Of a stretch of DNA of 64,000 bases, positions 11,579 through 22,795 are shown one piece after another. The number at the start of each line of letters is the position of its first letter. Within the stretch, counting starts at the first letter, position 1. The DNA comes from Misgurnus anguillicaudatus. Taxonomy: Eukaryota > Chordata > Actinopteri > Cypriniformes > Cobitidae. Where the stretch lies: the NCBI RefSeq assembly GCF_027580225.2, contig NC_073354.2, positions 8,470,001-8,534,000 on the forward strand, in the 5' to 3' direction. A program made the position numbers and the translations under genes. The notes beneath the pieces are model-generated. The model worked only from the letters and a program-made list of their open reading frames with translations, searched no databases and was not told where the DNA came from.

Positions 11579-11762
11579 ATAGAGTTTAAAATTAGTAAAT
11601 ATTTTTTTGCTTCAGTTTTTTTATAAATTTTGTAAGTGCGCCATCTAGTTGATAATCGCGGTATTACAGATGAACATAAAACTTCATCATGGACTCATTT
11701 TTTCAGGCAAATGTTTTTTATTAATTGACGAGATAACTCATCGGGGGTGGGGAAAGAGTTAA

Positions 11763-12249
11763 AAACTTGCTGTAGAACACATTGATGCGATATATGAGAA
11801 TGAATTTAATTATCTTAAAGCTTTTAAAAACTTTTTGTTGTATCTCTAAATAATACGGTACATACTAAATGTTGTGCAAATCAGACTAACAGTGGGGAAA
11901 AAGATAAAAAAAGGTTTAAAAAAGTAAAACTAGAATGAAATTTACGATTTTTTTAATTCAAAGAAAATCTTTGATAGGTTCAGCATTATGGGGGGAGCTG
12001 TAGCTTAGTGGTTAGAGAGTCCTGCTTGTAACCTGAGAGTTGCCTTTTTTCCTACCACATTGACTACGCCAAAAGGTAAGATCTTAAATTACACAAACTA
12101 CTAGATTTACTGTTTAGAGTTACGTGAAACGCAGGGTGTTGAGGACATCTGCTGGTTACCCCCTGTGTAAATACAACAAGAACAGCATATTTACATATTT
12201 AGTGTAAACAATTGCAAAAGTTTTTTTTACAAGAAATATGCAATATTAC
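11763..12249 (+). other. Intron 1 stretch with a possible SINE head
   Basis: AT-rich, with only the tRNA-like fragment at 11991-12045 recognisable. Confidence 0.4.
11991..12045 (+). repeat. tRNA-derived SINE head fragment (tentative)
   Basis: 'gagctgtagcttagtggtta' followed by 'gagagtcctgcttgtaacc' resembles the promoter head of fish tRNA-derived SINEs. TAGCTTAGTGG matches a Pol III A box. The expected B box (GGTTCGAnnCC) is degraded and no SINE body follows, so this is a truncated fragment, not a tRNA gene. Confidence 0.4.
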
Positions 12250-12513
12250 TTAAAGGCACACCAGGCAAGTCTGAGTATTATTTCTCTACTAGCTCCCCCT
12301 AGTGTCTGGGAGTAAATGCGTTCTATATCTGAGACTTTACGAGACTGAAAGACACTGGGTCGGATACAGCGAACTTGCAAGTGGGGTATTTTTCCTACAG
12401 ACGGTAGGGGCGGGTGAGAGGGTCTTCATTCGTCATGTAATGAGTCATTTAACCATATACCGACTTACGAAGATGATTTATTAACATAAAAATGCTGCCT
12501 TGTGTCCCTTTAA
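12250..12513. mobile_element. TTAA-bounded MITE, TTAAAGGCACACCAGGCAA family
   Basis: Left TTAAAGGCACACCAGGCAA, right 'tgccttgtgtccctttaa', imperfect inverted repeats with TTAA at both edges. 264 bp, non-coding. Confidence 0.65.
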
Positions 12514-14361
12514 TGCTATTAAAGGCAAGTGATTTGCTCGAGTGCCGCGCACTTGAGTGAATTAGCATAAGATTATCGTTATCGTTCGATGATGTGGACG
12601 CTAATAGTTATCGATATAGTTAACGTCATGTGAACGGCCCTTAAACATTACTTAAAAATTTTATTTTGAATCCATAAGTTGAAAATCTTAGTTCATTTAA
12701 CTCAATAACGTACAAAAAAAACCTAAACTAAAAAATGTAAGTGCAATTGAACTTAAAATTTTTAGTACAGACGTCAAAAGGAATACCCATAAGCCTTTGC
12801 GCCTAAAAATGTTTTGATTAGTTACGCTTGTTCAAAGAATAACAACTGATGGGATAAATAAAATTTCTTTATAGATGCTGTTTTATAAATCATCTTTTAT
12901 TGTTTTTTTGTAATCTCTTCAGGATCAGTGCTTACTTTGGTATGCAATCACCACATTTAACTCATTGTATTTCTCTCCACTATTGAAGATACATGTGAAC
13001 AATATTGTGTGTTTCTGTTCATTCATTGATTGACACAAAGTCAGTCATGAATTTCCTTTATTTCATCTTGTTATAATGTAAACAACAATTTACAGTCTTT
13101 ATGAACACCAAGTAAACTTAATTGTTAAAGCGCACTGTACAAACTTCAAGTTTGGTGACCTTAACTGTTTAAGTTCAGTCTACACGAACACCGAGTTCAG
13201 TGAACTTACTGTAAATAAACAAGTTTCGTGGCGACCCATTACTCAATTGAATTGAGGGAACGAGTTTACTCAATCAAATGAGTTCAGTCAACTTATTAGG
13301 GTTTTCATTGTTGCATCATATCATCTTAGCATGTGTGTTTGTGTCTGGCTTTTAGACAAAGACTTGACAACATGCTGTGCTCTCATGACCAGGATGAAAC
13401 CTCAGTGGAAGAGAAATCTTCTCTCAATGACTTTAAGTATTGTGTTGAGCTAAATGGATTCTCTTATTGTTCAGAAAGACTGTGGGCTTTAGTGCTGTGG
13501 ATTTTAGCTCTTTTCCCTGTTCGGTGGTTCTATTCTGTAGTTACCAGAGCAAACAAACATGCTGAAATTACTTATCTGTGTGCAGAAAACTCCTGTATTT
13601 AGTAGTGAAGGTTAAGAACGTCTTATTGTGACTAAAATGTCACCAACCATAGAGAAAAAACACTAGAAGTTTCCAGAGTTTTTAGTAGCGTCCCAAATGA
13701 CGTACTGTACACTATGCAGTATGTACTGTATTCATTTTAGAAGGGTAGTGTTGTCTTAAATCTAGAGATGCACCGGTTGCAATTTTTTTGTCAGGTTTTT
13801 CTGTAGGTGTGACCTGCAGATACCGATTTTTGCTGATTCCAGATTTCTTTCGAAGAATTATAATTGACAGCATAGACTACAAATAAAAATTTGTGTGCAC
13901 TCTTACACAAACTGCATATAAATTACAGGATCTTCTTTCATTTGAACAGATCTCAAAATAAAGTGCTCTCACAGTCATGTTCACTGACATTATGTCCAAA
14001 TATCAGTTGGAGAGCTGTGGTTAGAAGCATAGTTCCTAGTTAGTATGAAGTGTAGACTTAGATTGATCATGCTTTTATACAAAATAAGCAACCAACATGC
14101 AGTGCATCCTATATCCGTCATTCTAAATATATACAAAGTCTGTTTCATGTCTTTTAGTTTTACAAACAGAATTAAAGAAAATTGTGGATGTGCGCAGAGC
14201 TACAAGCTTTAAGTCCCTGGAGATTATCAAATATTGTTTTGGTGTGTACTGAAATTCTTCTTTTAATATCACTGTTAATGCCTATGCCGCAAAAGGGATT
14301 GTCTTTATAATGTTTTACTATGCGAATGCAAAACTTTTATAAAAAGCATTTAAAGCATTTA
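12514..14361 (+). other. Intron 1 stretch; weak repeat fragments
   Basis: Around 12570-12645 is a MITE-like end ('atcgttatcg...gtgaacggcccttaa'). From 12660-13290 the 'aagttgaa/ttcaattga' wording resembles the interior of TA-type MITEs, without a clear pair of ends. 13331-14361 shows nothing recognised. Confidence 0.4.
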
Positions 14362-15110
14362 GGGCCTTTTTGCACCTGGTCACTTCATGTGTTTTCTCTG
14401 ATCGGATATAGTTATCTGATTTGTTAAAACTGTTCCATTTACATTTGGCCACATAAATGCGCATTGGCAAAACGAATATGAATCCGAACTTTTACCCCCG
14501 CCCAAAATGCAAATACACTGTTTATTACTCCGCCTTAAAAAACTTAAGATGACGTTTACGCAACAATATGCAGCACTTACTGTATGTTGTACTGTATGTT
14601 GGGCAGGGGACGCGCGTCTCTCCTTGCTCGGCATGCGCTGAAGCACGCAGTACAGCACAACAGGAGAGTGACAGCGCGGTGATTTAATGCAGGTCCATGA
14701 TGGGAAAAGCATTCACAAAACTCTCCCTTAAAGTTTTATTTCTTTGTTTAATATCATTTGAGTTTGTCATTTCACTCTTATTGATTCTAGGAAGCTTTTT
14801 TGCCCGCTGTCATCACTCCATAAAGCAATAATAGGCGTGTCATCTTTGTTTGTTTGGCGCTCTTCCAGCTTACTTGCGAGTGACGTGTTTACGTTTGGGA
14901 GGAGTAAAGCGCGACGTATGTGGTTTCATCAACCAGATGCATTTACACTTCTCTGAAATATGTCCCAGACCACCTCCTGAAGTGGTTTGAGCGATCGGAT
15001 TTAAATCCGTCTCGAAATCGTTTCAGAGGGCATTTACACCTGGTCTTTTTACGATCGGATAGCTATCCGATCAGAGAAAACGCATGAAGTGACCAGGTGT
15101 AAAAAGCCCC
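14362..15110. mobile_element. PIF/Harbinger-type MITE, TTA target, 749 bp
   Basis: The left end 'gggcctttttgcacctggtc' is continued by 'acttcatgtgttttctctgatcgga'. The right end is its inverse, ending 'accaggtgtaaaaagcccc'. The inverted repeats run about 50 bp. TTA precedes (14359-14361) and follows (15111-15113) the element, the typical Harbinger TSD. The 110-codon minus-strand frame at the left end has no recognisable domain. Confidence 0.75.
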
Positions 15111-15716
15111 TTATATTCTGAACTCATCTTAGCTTGTAGTCTTCATAATGTATATATTGAATTTCATCTTTTAATATTGCAGTTTTAATGTTCAGTGTTT
15201 CATAATGTTTTGATACATTTACTGCATCAGATGCGCTCGTTCTAATGATGGAATTTAAATCTGTCATCCACGGCTCAAAAACTGTTTATCTCCCTCTTGA
15301 TTTTGTAAAATTGTAATAATATGACACATGCAACTGTATGTCATGTAGGATGAGGCAGGGTTTGATCCAAATGCAGTTTATTGAGCATATTCCAAATAAC
15401 AGGCAAAAGGTAAATATCACAGAAAATCCAAAATAAAAATCCAGGCAGAGGTCAGGGCTAGCAGAAAACATTCATCAGACAAGATCCAGGCACAGGTCAA
15501 AACCAGGAATTCAGAAACCAAGCACAATGAAAGTGAACAAGGTTACCACTAGATAATGCAGACTGCACTTACAATACTTCACAACGAGACACAGTGAACC
15601 GGGTTTAAATAGGCTGTGAAACAAGGTTAATGAGTAACAGGTGTAAGTGATTAAAGCTAATGAGTCCATGCAATAGTTTATGGGAGATGTAGTGTTGAAT
15701 GGGGTAGAATGTCCTT
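15111..15716 (-). repeat. Dispersed fish repeat (about 15346-15710), type uncertain
   Basis: Wording such as 'cagtttattgagca', 'aaaatccaggcagaggtcagg', 'aggcacaggtcaaaaccagg', 'aataggctgtgaaacaagg' and 'atgggagatgtagtgttg' is typical of a common teleost dispersed repeat lying on the minus strand. No ends or TSD could be fixed. 15111-15345 shows nothing. Confidence 0.4.
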
Positions 15717-16154
15717 GGCCCTGTCCCAAATGGCACACTCCGGACTTGTGGACTTCCTCAGTGTCCACACTTTGATGACATCATGGAGTGCAGACCTTAG
15801 GGACCCTTGACACGAGGGCTCACCAGAGTCGTATTTTGGGACAGACTTGAGCATCACACCGGAAATAGGAAGAGAAGTTGTCCGTCAGTGTGATCCCGCC
15901 CTTCTGTCGTCTGATTGGTCTGATTGCTCTTTCGCAAGGACTTCAGGGTTGGTAAAGTGCGCGAAGCCTGCTGCAGTGGGGGCTATGCCGGAGATCGCAT
16001 CAAGGGGGAAAAGGGGGCGCTGATGAGCACACTTCAAAGCATAAAAATGACAGATGGGAGACCATACGGCCTTGTAGATAGACTAAGCGGGCACACGCAA
16101 TTTAAGGCCACGAGACCAAAAGTCCACATGAAGTGCACCATTTGGGACAGGGCC
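15717..16154. mobile_element. MITE with GGCCCTGTCCCAAATGG ends, copy 1
   Basis: Left GGCCCTGTCCCAAATGGC and right inverse 'ccatttgggacagggcc'. A second copy is at 42065-42505 with the same ends and shared interior ('tcgcgcgaagcctgct...', 'gaccaaaagtcca..tgaa' in one orientation or the other). Both strands carry unbroken frames that are only repeat by-products. Confidence 0.75.
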
Positions 16155-16427
16155 CAAGAGGGAGTGCCTTGTGGTAAAGCATGAGGGCACTCCAACACGG
16201 ATGTTACAATATAAAACCACAGTTTTAACTTTGACAACTCAGTGTTTAATAATAAAAAATTGTGTTTTCCCCAAAACAATCTCATGGCAATTTGTACGTA
16301 TTTTACAAGGGTGCTAAGTCGTATGAATTAATACGATCACATCACACCTGTTAACATTGGGATTTGAAAATGAGGGACATTTCCTGAAACCCCCCTCACT
16401 AAAGATGGGTAGGCCTACACTGCAAAA

Positions 16428-16640
16428 AAATGACTTTATTACTTAGTATTTTTGTCTTGTTTTCTGTACAAATATCTAAAAATTCTTAAATCAAGATGCA
16501 TTTCTTGATAACCAAAACCTAAGAAAATAAGTCTAGTTTTCTCAATTTGTGATTGAAACAAGCAAAAAATCTGTCAATGGGATAAGAAAAAATCTTGAAA
16601 TAAGTTTACTTTTTCTTAAACAGTTGATTCAAAAAAATTT
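16428..16640 (+). repeat. Mariner-type MITE fragment (CACTGCAAAAA end)
   Basis: Begins TA-CACTGCAAAAAAATGAC after TA at 16426-16427 and continues 'cttagtatttttgtcttgtttt' and 'aagatgcatttcttgata', wording of an abundant cyprinid TA-target MITE. The opposite terminus was not found, so it is truncated. Confidence 0.55.
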
Positions 16641-17031
16641 TACCTCATTGTCAGATTTTCACACAAATTTACAAAAAAAGAAAAACTAGGTCACAGACAT
16701 CGCATTCGCTCACAACTTCTGAGTTAAGTCACTCTTTCCCTGCCAGCATTTTTAAAAAAAGTTGCCAGCCAGCGCCAGCATTTTTCATGATTTTCACAAA
16801 AGTTTAATGCCTTCCAGAAAATGCTGTTCTTTAAATATATAAACATACAATATATCAAATGAAAGACCCTCTGCTTTCAAAAAAAAAAAAAAAAAATTCA
16901 TCATACCTTCATTAGTTCTCTTTTTATCAACCTTCAAATATGGGTAGGTTTCTTTAAAAATACAAAATTTTGAGTAAAAAGCTGAGACAATTCAATTTTT
17001 GTGAAGGACTAGATATGATAGAGATCAGATG

Positions 17032-18502
17032 CAGTGGCGGAGCCAGAGGGGTGTCCAGGGTGGCACTGGACACCCTTGACATGTCACTGGCCACCCCGTG
17101 TGCCACCCCAAATTTAATGCGCTACTTTCACTTAATCGCTATGTTTATTTTCGACATGCGGCAGCCCAGCACATTGTTAAAAACAAACATTATGAATATT
17201 AACCCTCCCTGTGGTCGCGGCGCAAACTCTTTATTTTTCAGTCACTGAGCAAAGAGACTTGGCTTACTCTGCTGATTTTGGACATGCAGATATTATTTAT
17301 ACATCATTTAAAACGTTAAAGTGTCATTTTTGTGTGTCTATAAAAACTGAATGTTGTGCTTTTCACAAAATTAAGAAAATATCATAATGCGCGTTCTGTT
17401 ATCTCTCCATCAGTGACGTCTTTTCAAAAACGTGTCAGAAAAATAACGAATACTTTTCATATCATCAGAAGATAAATGTCATGTAATTTTTTTGTGGACT
17501 AAATAAAGTCTAAGATTGCCAACTCTTTTTACAACAAAACCCAGCACCATGTTTTCATTCTTGACGGGATCTTTATAGGCTACTGTATGATTGTTAATTC
17601 GACTGGATTGCCACATTGAACTTGAATGCGCGACGCGCATATCCGATAGTACGCGTGCACAGCGAGAGCTTAAACAACTTCATGTTCGCGTCTTTTTTGC
17701 TGAATCGGACAAATGCTCATATGTCAAAATAGCTGTCTTGGTGATTTTCATACTAAATATTTGGTTACTGTACGTCTTAAACGAATAAACATTTTATTGC
17801 ATTCGGTCTTAGCCTAACCTGTTGAAGTCTGTCATTAAAGTTAATTAAATATCAAAAGAAAAAGAAAACTTTTGCATCTTCTGTATCTTCATAAATAAAG
17901 ATTAATCCAAACATCCTTTGTGTTGAGCTCTGCTATTTGAAGTAAGTTTAAGGTTTATCATGGAGTTTAGATTTCCTGATCTTTTGCTTCATTAAAGGGA
18001 TAGTTCACAAAATGAAAATACTGTCATCATTTTTACATCCTCATGTTGTTCCAAACCTGTACGAATTTCTTTTTTCCAATGAACACAAAAGAAGATATTT
18101 TGATGGTATGCACACAGCTGTTAACCATTGACTTCCATAGTAGGAATAAAAACAACATGATGGAATTCAATGGATTGTGTGCTCACCATCATTTATCAAA
18201 ATATCTTCTTTTGTGTTCATTAAAATAAAATACAGGTCTAGAACACACAAGGGTGAGTAAATGATGACAGAATTAACATTTTTGGGTGAATCCCTTTAAC
18301 AGACAGTAAATCAGATGTAAGAAATACAGTAGAACGATTTAAAATTCACCCTTATTGTTTACATATAATGCAATCAAAAGATTCATTTATACTTTCTTGA
18401 TACATGATTACACGTCATTTTCTTTTATGGACTATGGACCCCCTAAAGTACCTTTGGCCACCCCCTGGCCACCCCATTAAAAAAATTTTAGTTCCGCCAC
18501 TG
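17032..18502. mobile_element. hAT-type element with perfect 8-bp TSD, 1471 bp
   Basis: Begins CAGTGGCGGAGCC and ends 'gttccgccactg' (10-bp inverted repeat). The 8-bp repeat atcagatg flanks it at 17024-17031 and 18503-18510. No transposase similarity was seen in any frame. It carries a nested MITE at 17992-18299. Confidence 0.9.
17992..18299. mobile_element. TTAA-bounded MITE, GGGATAGTTCAC family, nested
   Basis: TTAAAGGGATAGTTCAC at the left, 'tgaatccctttaa' at the right, with the same family interior as 1824-2249 ('ctgtcatcattt', 'ttccaaacctgta', 'catagtaggaa'). It sits inside the hAT element, so it arrived later. Confidence 0.85.
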
Positions 18503-18953
18503 ATCAGATGCAGAGTAATCTTTAAAACATACACAGAGTTCTTTCTCTTTCACGTGAGGCGTTACTTTTGGAAGTGCGGTATAATAGCGCTATTGCGGAA
18601 AGACGGAAATTCTCGTCATAGGCAGAGAAGCGTTTTCTCTTAATTGACGAGATAACTCGTCAATGGCGGGGAAAGAGTTAAAGCATGAACAGCAGTGTTT
18701 CCCTGGACGCATTATACTTGCGTGTGGCGGTTGTAGCTTATGTGCGTGGCTCGTCATCTTCCACCCATCCTTGGGAAGCTTTTCTTCTTCTTGTTTTATT
18801 GCTGGGTAATCCCGTATAATTGTACTTATTTGTACTATTCACTTCATACTAATTCATGTGAATTAGCTGTGGAATAACTCATAAAACAAATTCCCAAGGA
18901 GATAAGAGATTTTGATCCGATGGTGACTATATGTACTTTGTGTTACTATAATG

Positions 18954-19437
18954 TTAAAGTGCACCTATTTTGTTGCTAAAAACAACGTTGTTTTGTGTAT
19001 TTGGTATAATACAATGTGTTTAGGTGATTTATGGTTCAAAAACACATTTTTGTAGCTCCAGAAATACTGCTTTCTTCAAATGCTCTGATTTTGTAAAAAA
19101 CTAATTGATCTGAAAATCGCTGTGTCCCCGATTGGCCAGCTGAAAGATTCGCTCACAACGCAATGCTAACAGGAGTTAACTTACAAGTTCAGTTCGAAGC
19201 GGGAGGAATTATGATAATGTCAGTCTTTTCTACATCACCAATTCCAGGAAGTAAACTGTTGCCTACAATCTGTGTGTCTGTTGTAGTGCAAAAAAAAAGA
19301 TTTATGTTGGAAACGATAACTCGCGTCATCGTTTACTTTGGGGTTTGTACCCTTTGCACATCATTAACATGTACTAATACACACTTACACACCAAAGGAA
19401 ATGTAAAATCGTGAATCGGACAATAGGTGCTCTTTAA
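18954..19437. mobile_element. TTAA-bounded MITE, TTAAAGTGCACCTATT family
   Basis: Left TTAAAGTGCACCTATT, right AATAGGTGCTCTTTAA, TTAA at both edges, 484 bp. Diverged pieces of the family recur in opposite orientation at 22796-24445 (split) and 44390-44575. Confidence 0.7.
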
Positions 19438-20190
19438 AACTCACAAATGACTTCCATGACATTAGAAAAGAGATAAAACATACTGTATGTTTGATATGTT
19501 GACTGGGAACAGTTGTTGAGGTAGAGTTGTCCATTACATTCTCTAAGACATAACTTAGTTAATTGAAATGATTGATTTTTTTCTTGAGAAATTAAATAAT
19601 CAAGCAAGACTTGTTTCTATGTGATATTTTAAAAAATGTCTTTTGAAGCGTTGTCTCATATTGTGATTGTACGCTGAGTTCTGTTTTCCATTGAAACCAC
19701 ATAAAAAGTGGATGAGTAATATCACATTACTGAAAGACTTTCATATAACACATTTAGTCATTTTCAGCCGTGCTGTGAGATTGATCATATTTCACATGGT
19801 AGAAAATCTCTCGTCTAACAGCCCGTTCTCTTCGGTAGCATTTATTTCACTGTGAAAACCTGAGGAAAAATGAAAATTGCACTGGCCAGCTAGATGTATA
19901 GCCATTAAGTGGTCTCTTACCTTATATTCAGCATGAGGTTGTCAGGGGTCTATTATCCACCCAACCCTTATTTACACCCTGATCCTGTAGAGTCAGCGAG
20001 CAGGTCAAGAGTGTGTATTACCTGCTTTTAGCTTGATTCATGAGAAATAAAATCCTCTGCAGCACTGCCAATGCTGGAAAAGCTGTTTTAATATTGTGAA
20101 AAAAATCTGTCAGGTGGAGTTACGAATGTACATTGCATCCTGAAACAGGTGCTGTGCACTGTAAGACACATTTATCCACATTTTTGCGCA
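19438..20190 (+). other. Intron 1 stretch, nothing recognised
   Basis: No repeat terminus or coding signal was seen between the 18954-19437 MITE and the Tc1 terminus. Confidence 0.5.
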
Positions 20191-20478
20191 TACAGGTGCT
20201 GGTCATATAATTCGAATATCATCAAAAAGTTGATTTATTTCACTAATTCCATTAAAAAAGTGAAACTTGTATATTATATTTATTCATTACACACAGACAA
20301 ACATATTTTAACTGTTTATTTCTTTTAATTTTGATGATTATAACTGACAACTAAGGAAAATCCCAAGTTCAGTATCTCAGAAAATTTTAATATTACTTAA
20401 GACCAATACAAAGAAAGGATTTTTAGAAATCTTGGCCAACTGAAAAGTATGAACTTGAAAAGTATGATCATGTACAGC

Positions 20479-21668
20479 CAGTGGGGAACCTTCAGGGCCT
20501 TCTACGCCTTCAGAGAAGGCCTAAAAAATTTATAAAAATATTTTTTATTATAATAATACAAATAAATAATATTCAATAAAAATATGTTTTTACATTTTTT
20601 TATTTCTATTTAATTCAATTTAATACAATACATGTAATATATTTTCTCTCATCTATGTTCTAACGTTAAGCTTACTGTCAGGTTCATGTCATGAAAACAT
20701 CTAATCCAATCAGAATCGTCTGTCTCTATTAAGGCCCGGTTATCTGGCTCATCCATTGGTTAGGACTTCATGAATCCCAGGGAAGGCCAAGCTATGTGTT
20801 TTGGTGTGAAGAGTGACGGGCAAATCGACCAATCACGTTTTGATTTCCAGTGGGCGGGCAAAAAACAAAACATTGTAAGCCTTCATGAAGTCCTAATTAT
20901 GCAACAAACTGGATGCGAGCTGCCATAAAACACGAAAAGACGAAGATCATAGACCGTTAATATTAATACAGTCTAATGGCCCGAATTTCTGCGGTGAGAG
21001 TGGTTGAGGTAAATGGCGGAAAACGTGATTGACGTTGTGGCTAGCTTGATAGGGCTGAGGTAAAAACGAAATAACTTAAGCGCGTACTCGTGAAGAGCAC
21101 AGCTGGGAGAAGCGCGTGGAGAGGAGCCTGCATATGACGCGAACACGAGAAAAATAATGGGTTCAATTATACTTTTACTTCCTGACAGTTTCACTTGTTA
21201 CGCGAGGATAGTAATGACTGACAGACGACGCCGAATTACATACAATATCATTTCCTAACTAAATCTGAGAGAATGCGAAAACATTCAAATACTTTTTACC
21301 TCGCTATACCCGACAACAGTTATTAACAAGGTATCCTACAGCTAAATATATATTTCCAAAAAATAAAAAACAAATTAAAGAACTTAATTTAAGCTTGTTA
21401 AATGCAAATTTACAGAGCCCCTGTCATTACAGAGCAGCAGAATCTGTATTTGTGTTTATCAGTTAGATTAAAATAATTTTAAACTTTAAAACTGCATTTA
21501 AAGGCAGACAATGCCCATTCTGTAATATAACTTTGCGTGCTCAGATATTTTACACGTTCACTGTATGATTTAACGAAATACGAATAGCTTAGTATTATGG
21601 ATGGAGAGGCATTTGCACTTCATTGCATATTTTGAAGGCCCAGCTGAAGTACCCACGGTTCGCCACTG
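20479..21668. mobile_element. hAT-type element with perfect 8-bp TSD, 1190 bp
   Basis: Begins CAGTGGGGAACC and ends GGTTCGCCACTG, with tgtacagc at 20471-20478 and 21669-21676. Inserted into the 3' non-coding part of the Tc1 element. The left interior is very AT-rich; no transposase was found. Confidence 0.9.
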
Positions 21669-21676
21669 TGTACAGC

Positions 21677-22745
21677 ACTCAATACTTAGTTGTGGCTCCT
21701 TTTGCCTGAATTACTGCAGCAATGCAGCGTGGCATGGAGTCGATCAGTCTGTGCCACTGATCAGGTGTTATGAGAGCCCAGGTTGCTCTTGATAGTGGCC
21801 TTCAGCTCTTCTGGCATATTGAATCTTCCTCTTCATAATAGCCCATAGATTTTCTATGGGGTTAAGGTCAGGCGAGTTAGCCGGCCAATTAAGAACAGGG
21901 ATACCATGGTCCTGGTAGCTTTGGCACTGTATGCAGGTGCCAGCCAAGTCCATTTGGAAAATGAAATCTGCATCTCCATAAAGTTGGTCAGCAGCAGGAA
22001 GCATGAAGTGCTCTAAAACTTCCTGGTATATATCTGCGTTGACCTAGCCTGGTCCAACCAGACTCTCGTACATTCATTTAATTTGTAAAGAGAGTCTGGC
22101 CACGGATTGAATCTGTTGGATCTGCCCAGAGTTAGTCAGGATCGCCATAGCCAATCACTAACGTGTGGTCGTGACGTATGTCATGCGCCGAAACCGTCCG
22201 GAAACAACAAGTCCGAATGATCAGACCAACAAAACTTAGCAAACCTGGTTCTTGCCCCCGGCTTTCACTTCTGTATATTCAGCAGTTTTGCAACAACGGC
22301 CCGAACAGCTTTTCTCACATCTTTCTCCGCTGCCATAGCTGAACTACAACTCAAACTGACGCACAACCTCAACGTCATCGTTCTTAGACACCCCCCTCTG
22401 TTTGCTGATTGGACCTGCAGATTTTTGCAGGAGAAAAAGAAACACTACACAGCAGTAGTACTGAAGCTAAATGAAAATTAAGCGGAAGCACGTAGGAGGT
22501 CGGAGCCAGGCTAGCGTTGACCTTGGACCTCAGAAAACACAGTGGACCAACACCAGCAGATGACATGGCACCCCAAACCATCAATGACTGTGGAAACTAC
22601 ACTGGACCTCAAGCAACGTGGATTGTGTGCCTGTCCTCTCTTCCTCCAGACTCTGGGACCCTGATTTCCAAAGGAAATGCAAAATTTACCTTCATCTGAG
22701 AACATAATTTGGACCACTCATCAGCAGTCCAGTCTGAGATGCTTC
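21677..22745 (-). pseudogene. Tc1-like transposase, broken fragment
   Basis: A cut-and-paste DDE transposase of the Tc1/mariner superfamily, in pieces on the minus strand. From 22717 down comes 'MFSDEGKFCISFGNQGPRVW' (first catalytic Asp in FSDE), then a frame change to 'VWGAMSSAGVGPLCFLRSKV'. The 469-bp insertion follows. From 22004 down, 'MLPAADQLYGDADFIFQMDL' holds the second Asp, and 'NWPANSPDLNPIENLW' holds the catalytic Glu. The helix-turn-helix N-terminus is absent and at least one frameshift exists besides the insertion. It is inactive. Plus-strand frames over the same region are antisense by-products. Confidence 0.85.
22045..22513. mobile_element. 469-bp element with TAGCCTGG ends and 9-bp TSD
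   Basis: Begins TAGCCTGG and ends CCAGGCTA; gcgttgacc lies directly on both sides (22036-22044, 22514-22522). Removing the element and one repeat restores an uninterrupted Tc1 coding order. An internal hairpin 'ccagactctcgt...agagagtctgg' lies near the left end. Nine-base duplications suggest a Mutator-like or other non-hAT enzyme; the superfamily is not certain. Confidence 0.8.
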
Positions 22746-22795
22746 TTTTCAAATCAATGAGTTTTGTGCAAAATCAGTGCATTTCAGGAAGACAG

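Larger units (their letters stand above)
10160..11762 (+). mobile_element. Host repeat family 'GCCAGCATTTTT', copy B, split
   Basis: Starts 'gcccgccagcattttttgtg' and ends 'ttaattgacgagataactca...ggaaagagttaa'. Copies A (16734-18681), C (55300-56864) and D (minus, 49790-50709) share the interior: 'cacaaaagttt', 'tatatcaaat.aaagaac..accctctg.tttcaaa', 'acatacacaga'. Copy B is interrupted at 10378-11578. The family ends in TTAA next to a 'ttaactctttcc' inverted-repeat terminus, so it is probably another TTAA-type DNA transposon. Confidence 0.7.
16734..18681 (+). mobile_element. Host repeat family 'GCCAGCATTTTT', copy A, split
   Basis: From TTAA at 16734, through 'actctttccctgccagcat', to 'gacgagataactcgtcaatg...aaagagttaa' ending 18681. 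It contains an 18-A run at 16879-16896. It is split by the hAT element at 17032-18502, which itself holds a TTAA MITE. Removing the hAT and one TSD copy rejoins the family sequence. Confidence 0.75.
20193..22745 (-). mobile_element. Tc1-like transposon remnant, 5' part missing, two insertions
   Basis: The 3' terminus begins at 20193 after TA ('caggtgctggtcatataatt'), typical of a cyprinid Tc1 family. The element runs on the minus strand and is interrupted by a hAT at 20479-21668 and a 469-bp element at 22045-22513. No matching terminus is found to the right, so the N-terminal part of the gene and the second inverted repeat are lost. Confidence 0.8.

Noticed and set aside
11991..12064. Possible tRNA gene
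   Set aside because: A-box-like sequence is present but no B box, acceptor stem pairing or anticodon arm could be drawn; better explained as a SINE head fragment.
14380..14712. 110-codon minus-strand frame
   Set aside because: Lies within a Harbinger MITE; no Myb-like or transposase motif found.
21601..21792. 63-codon plus-strand frame
   Set aside because: Antisense to the hAT end and Tc1 3' region; no domain.
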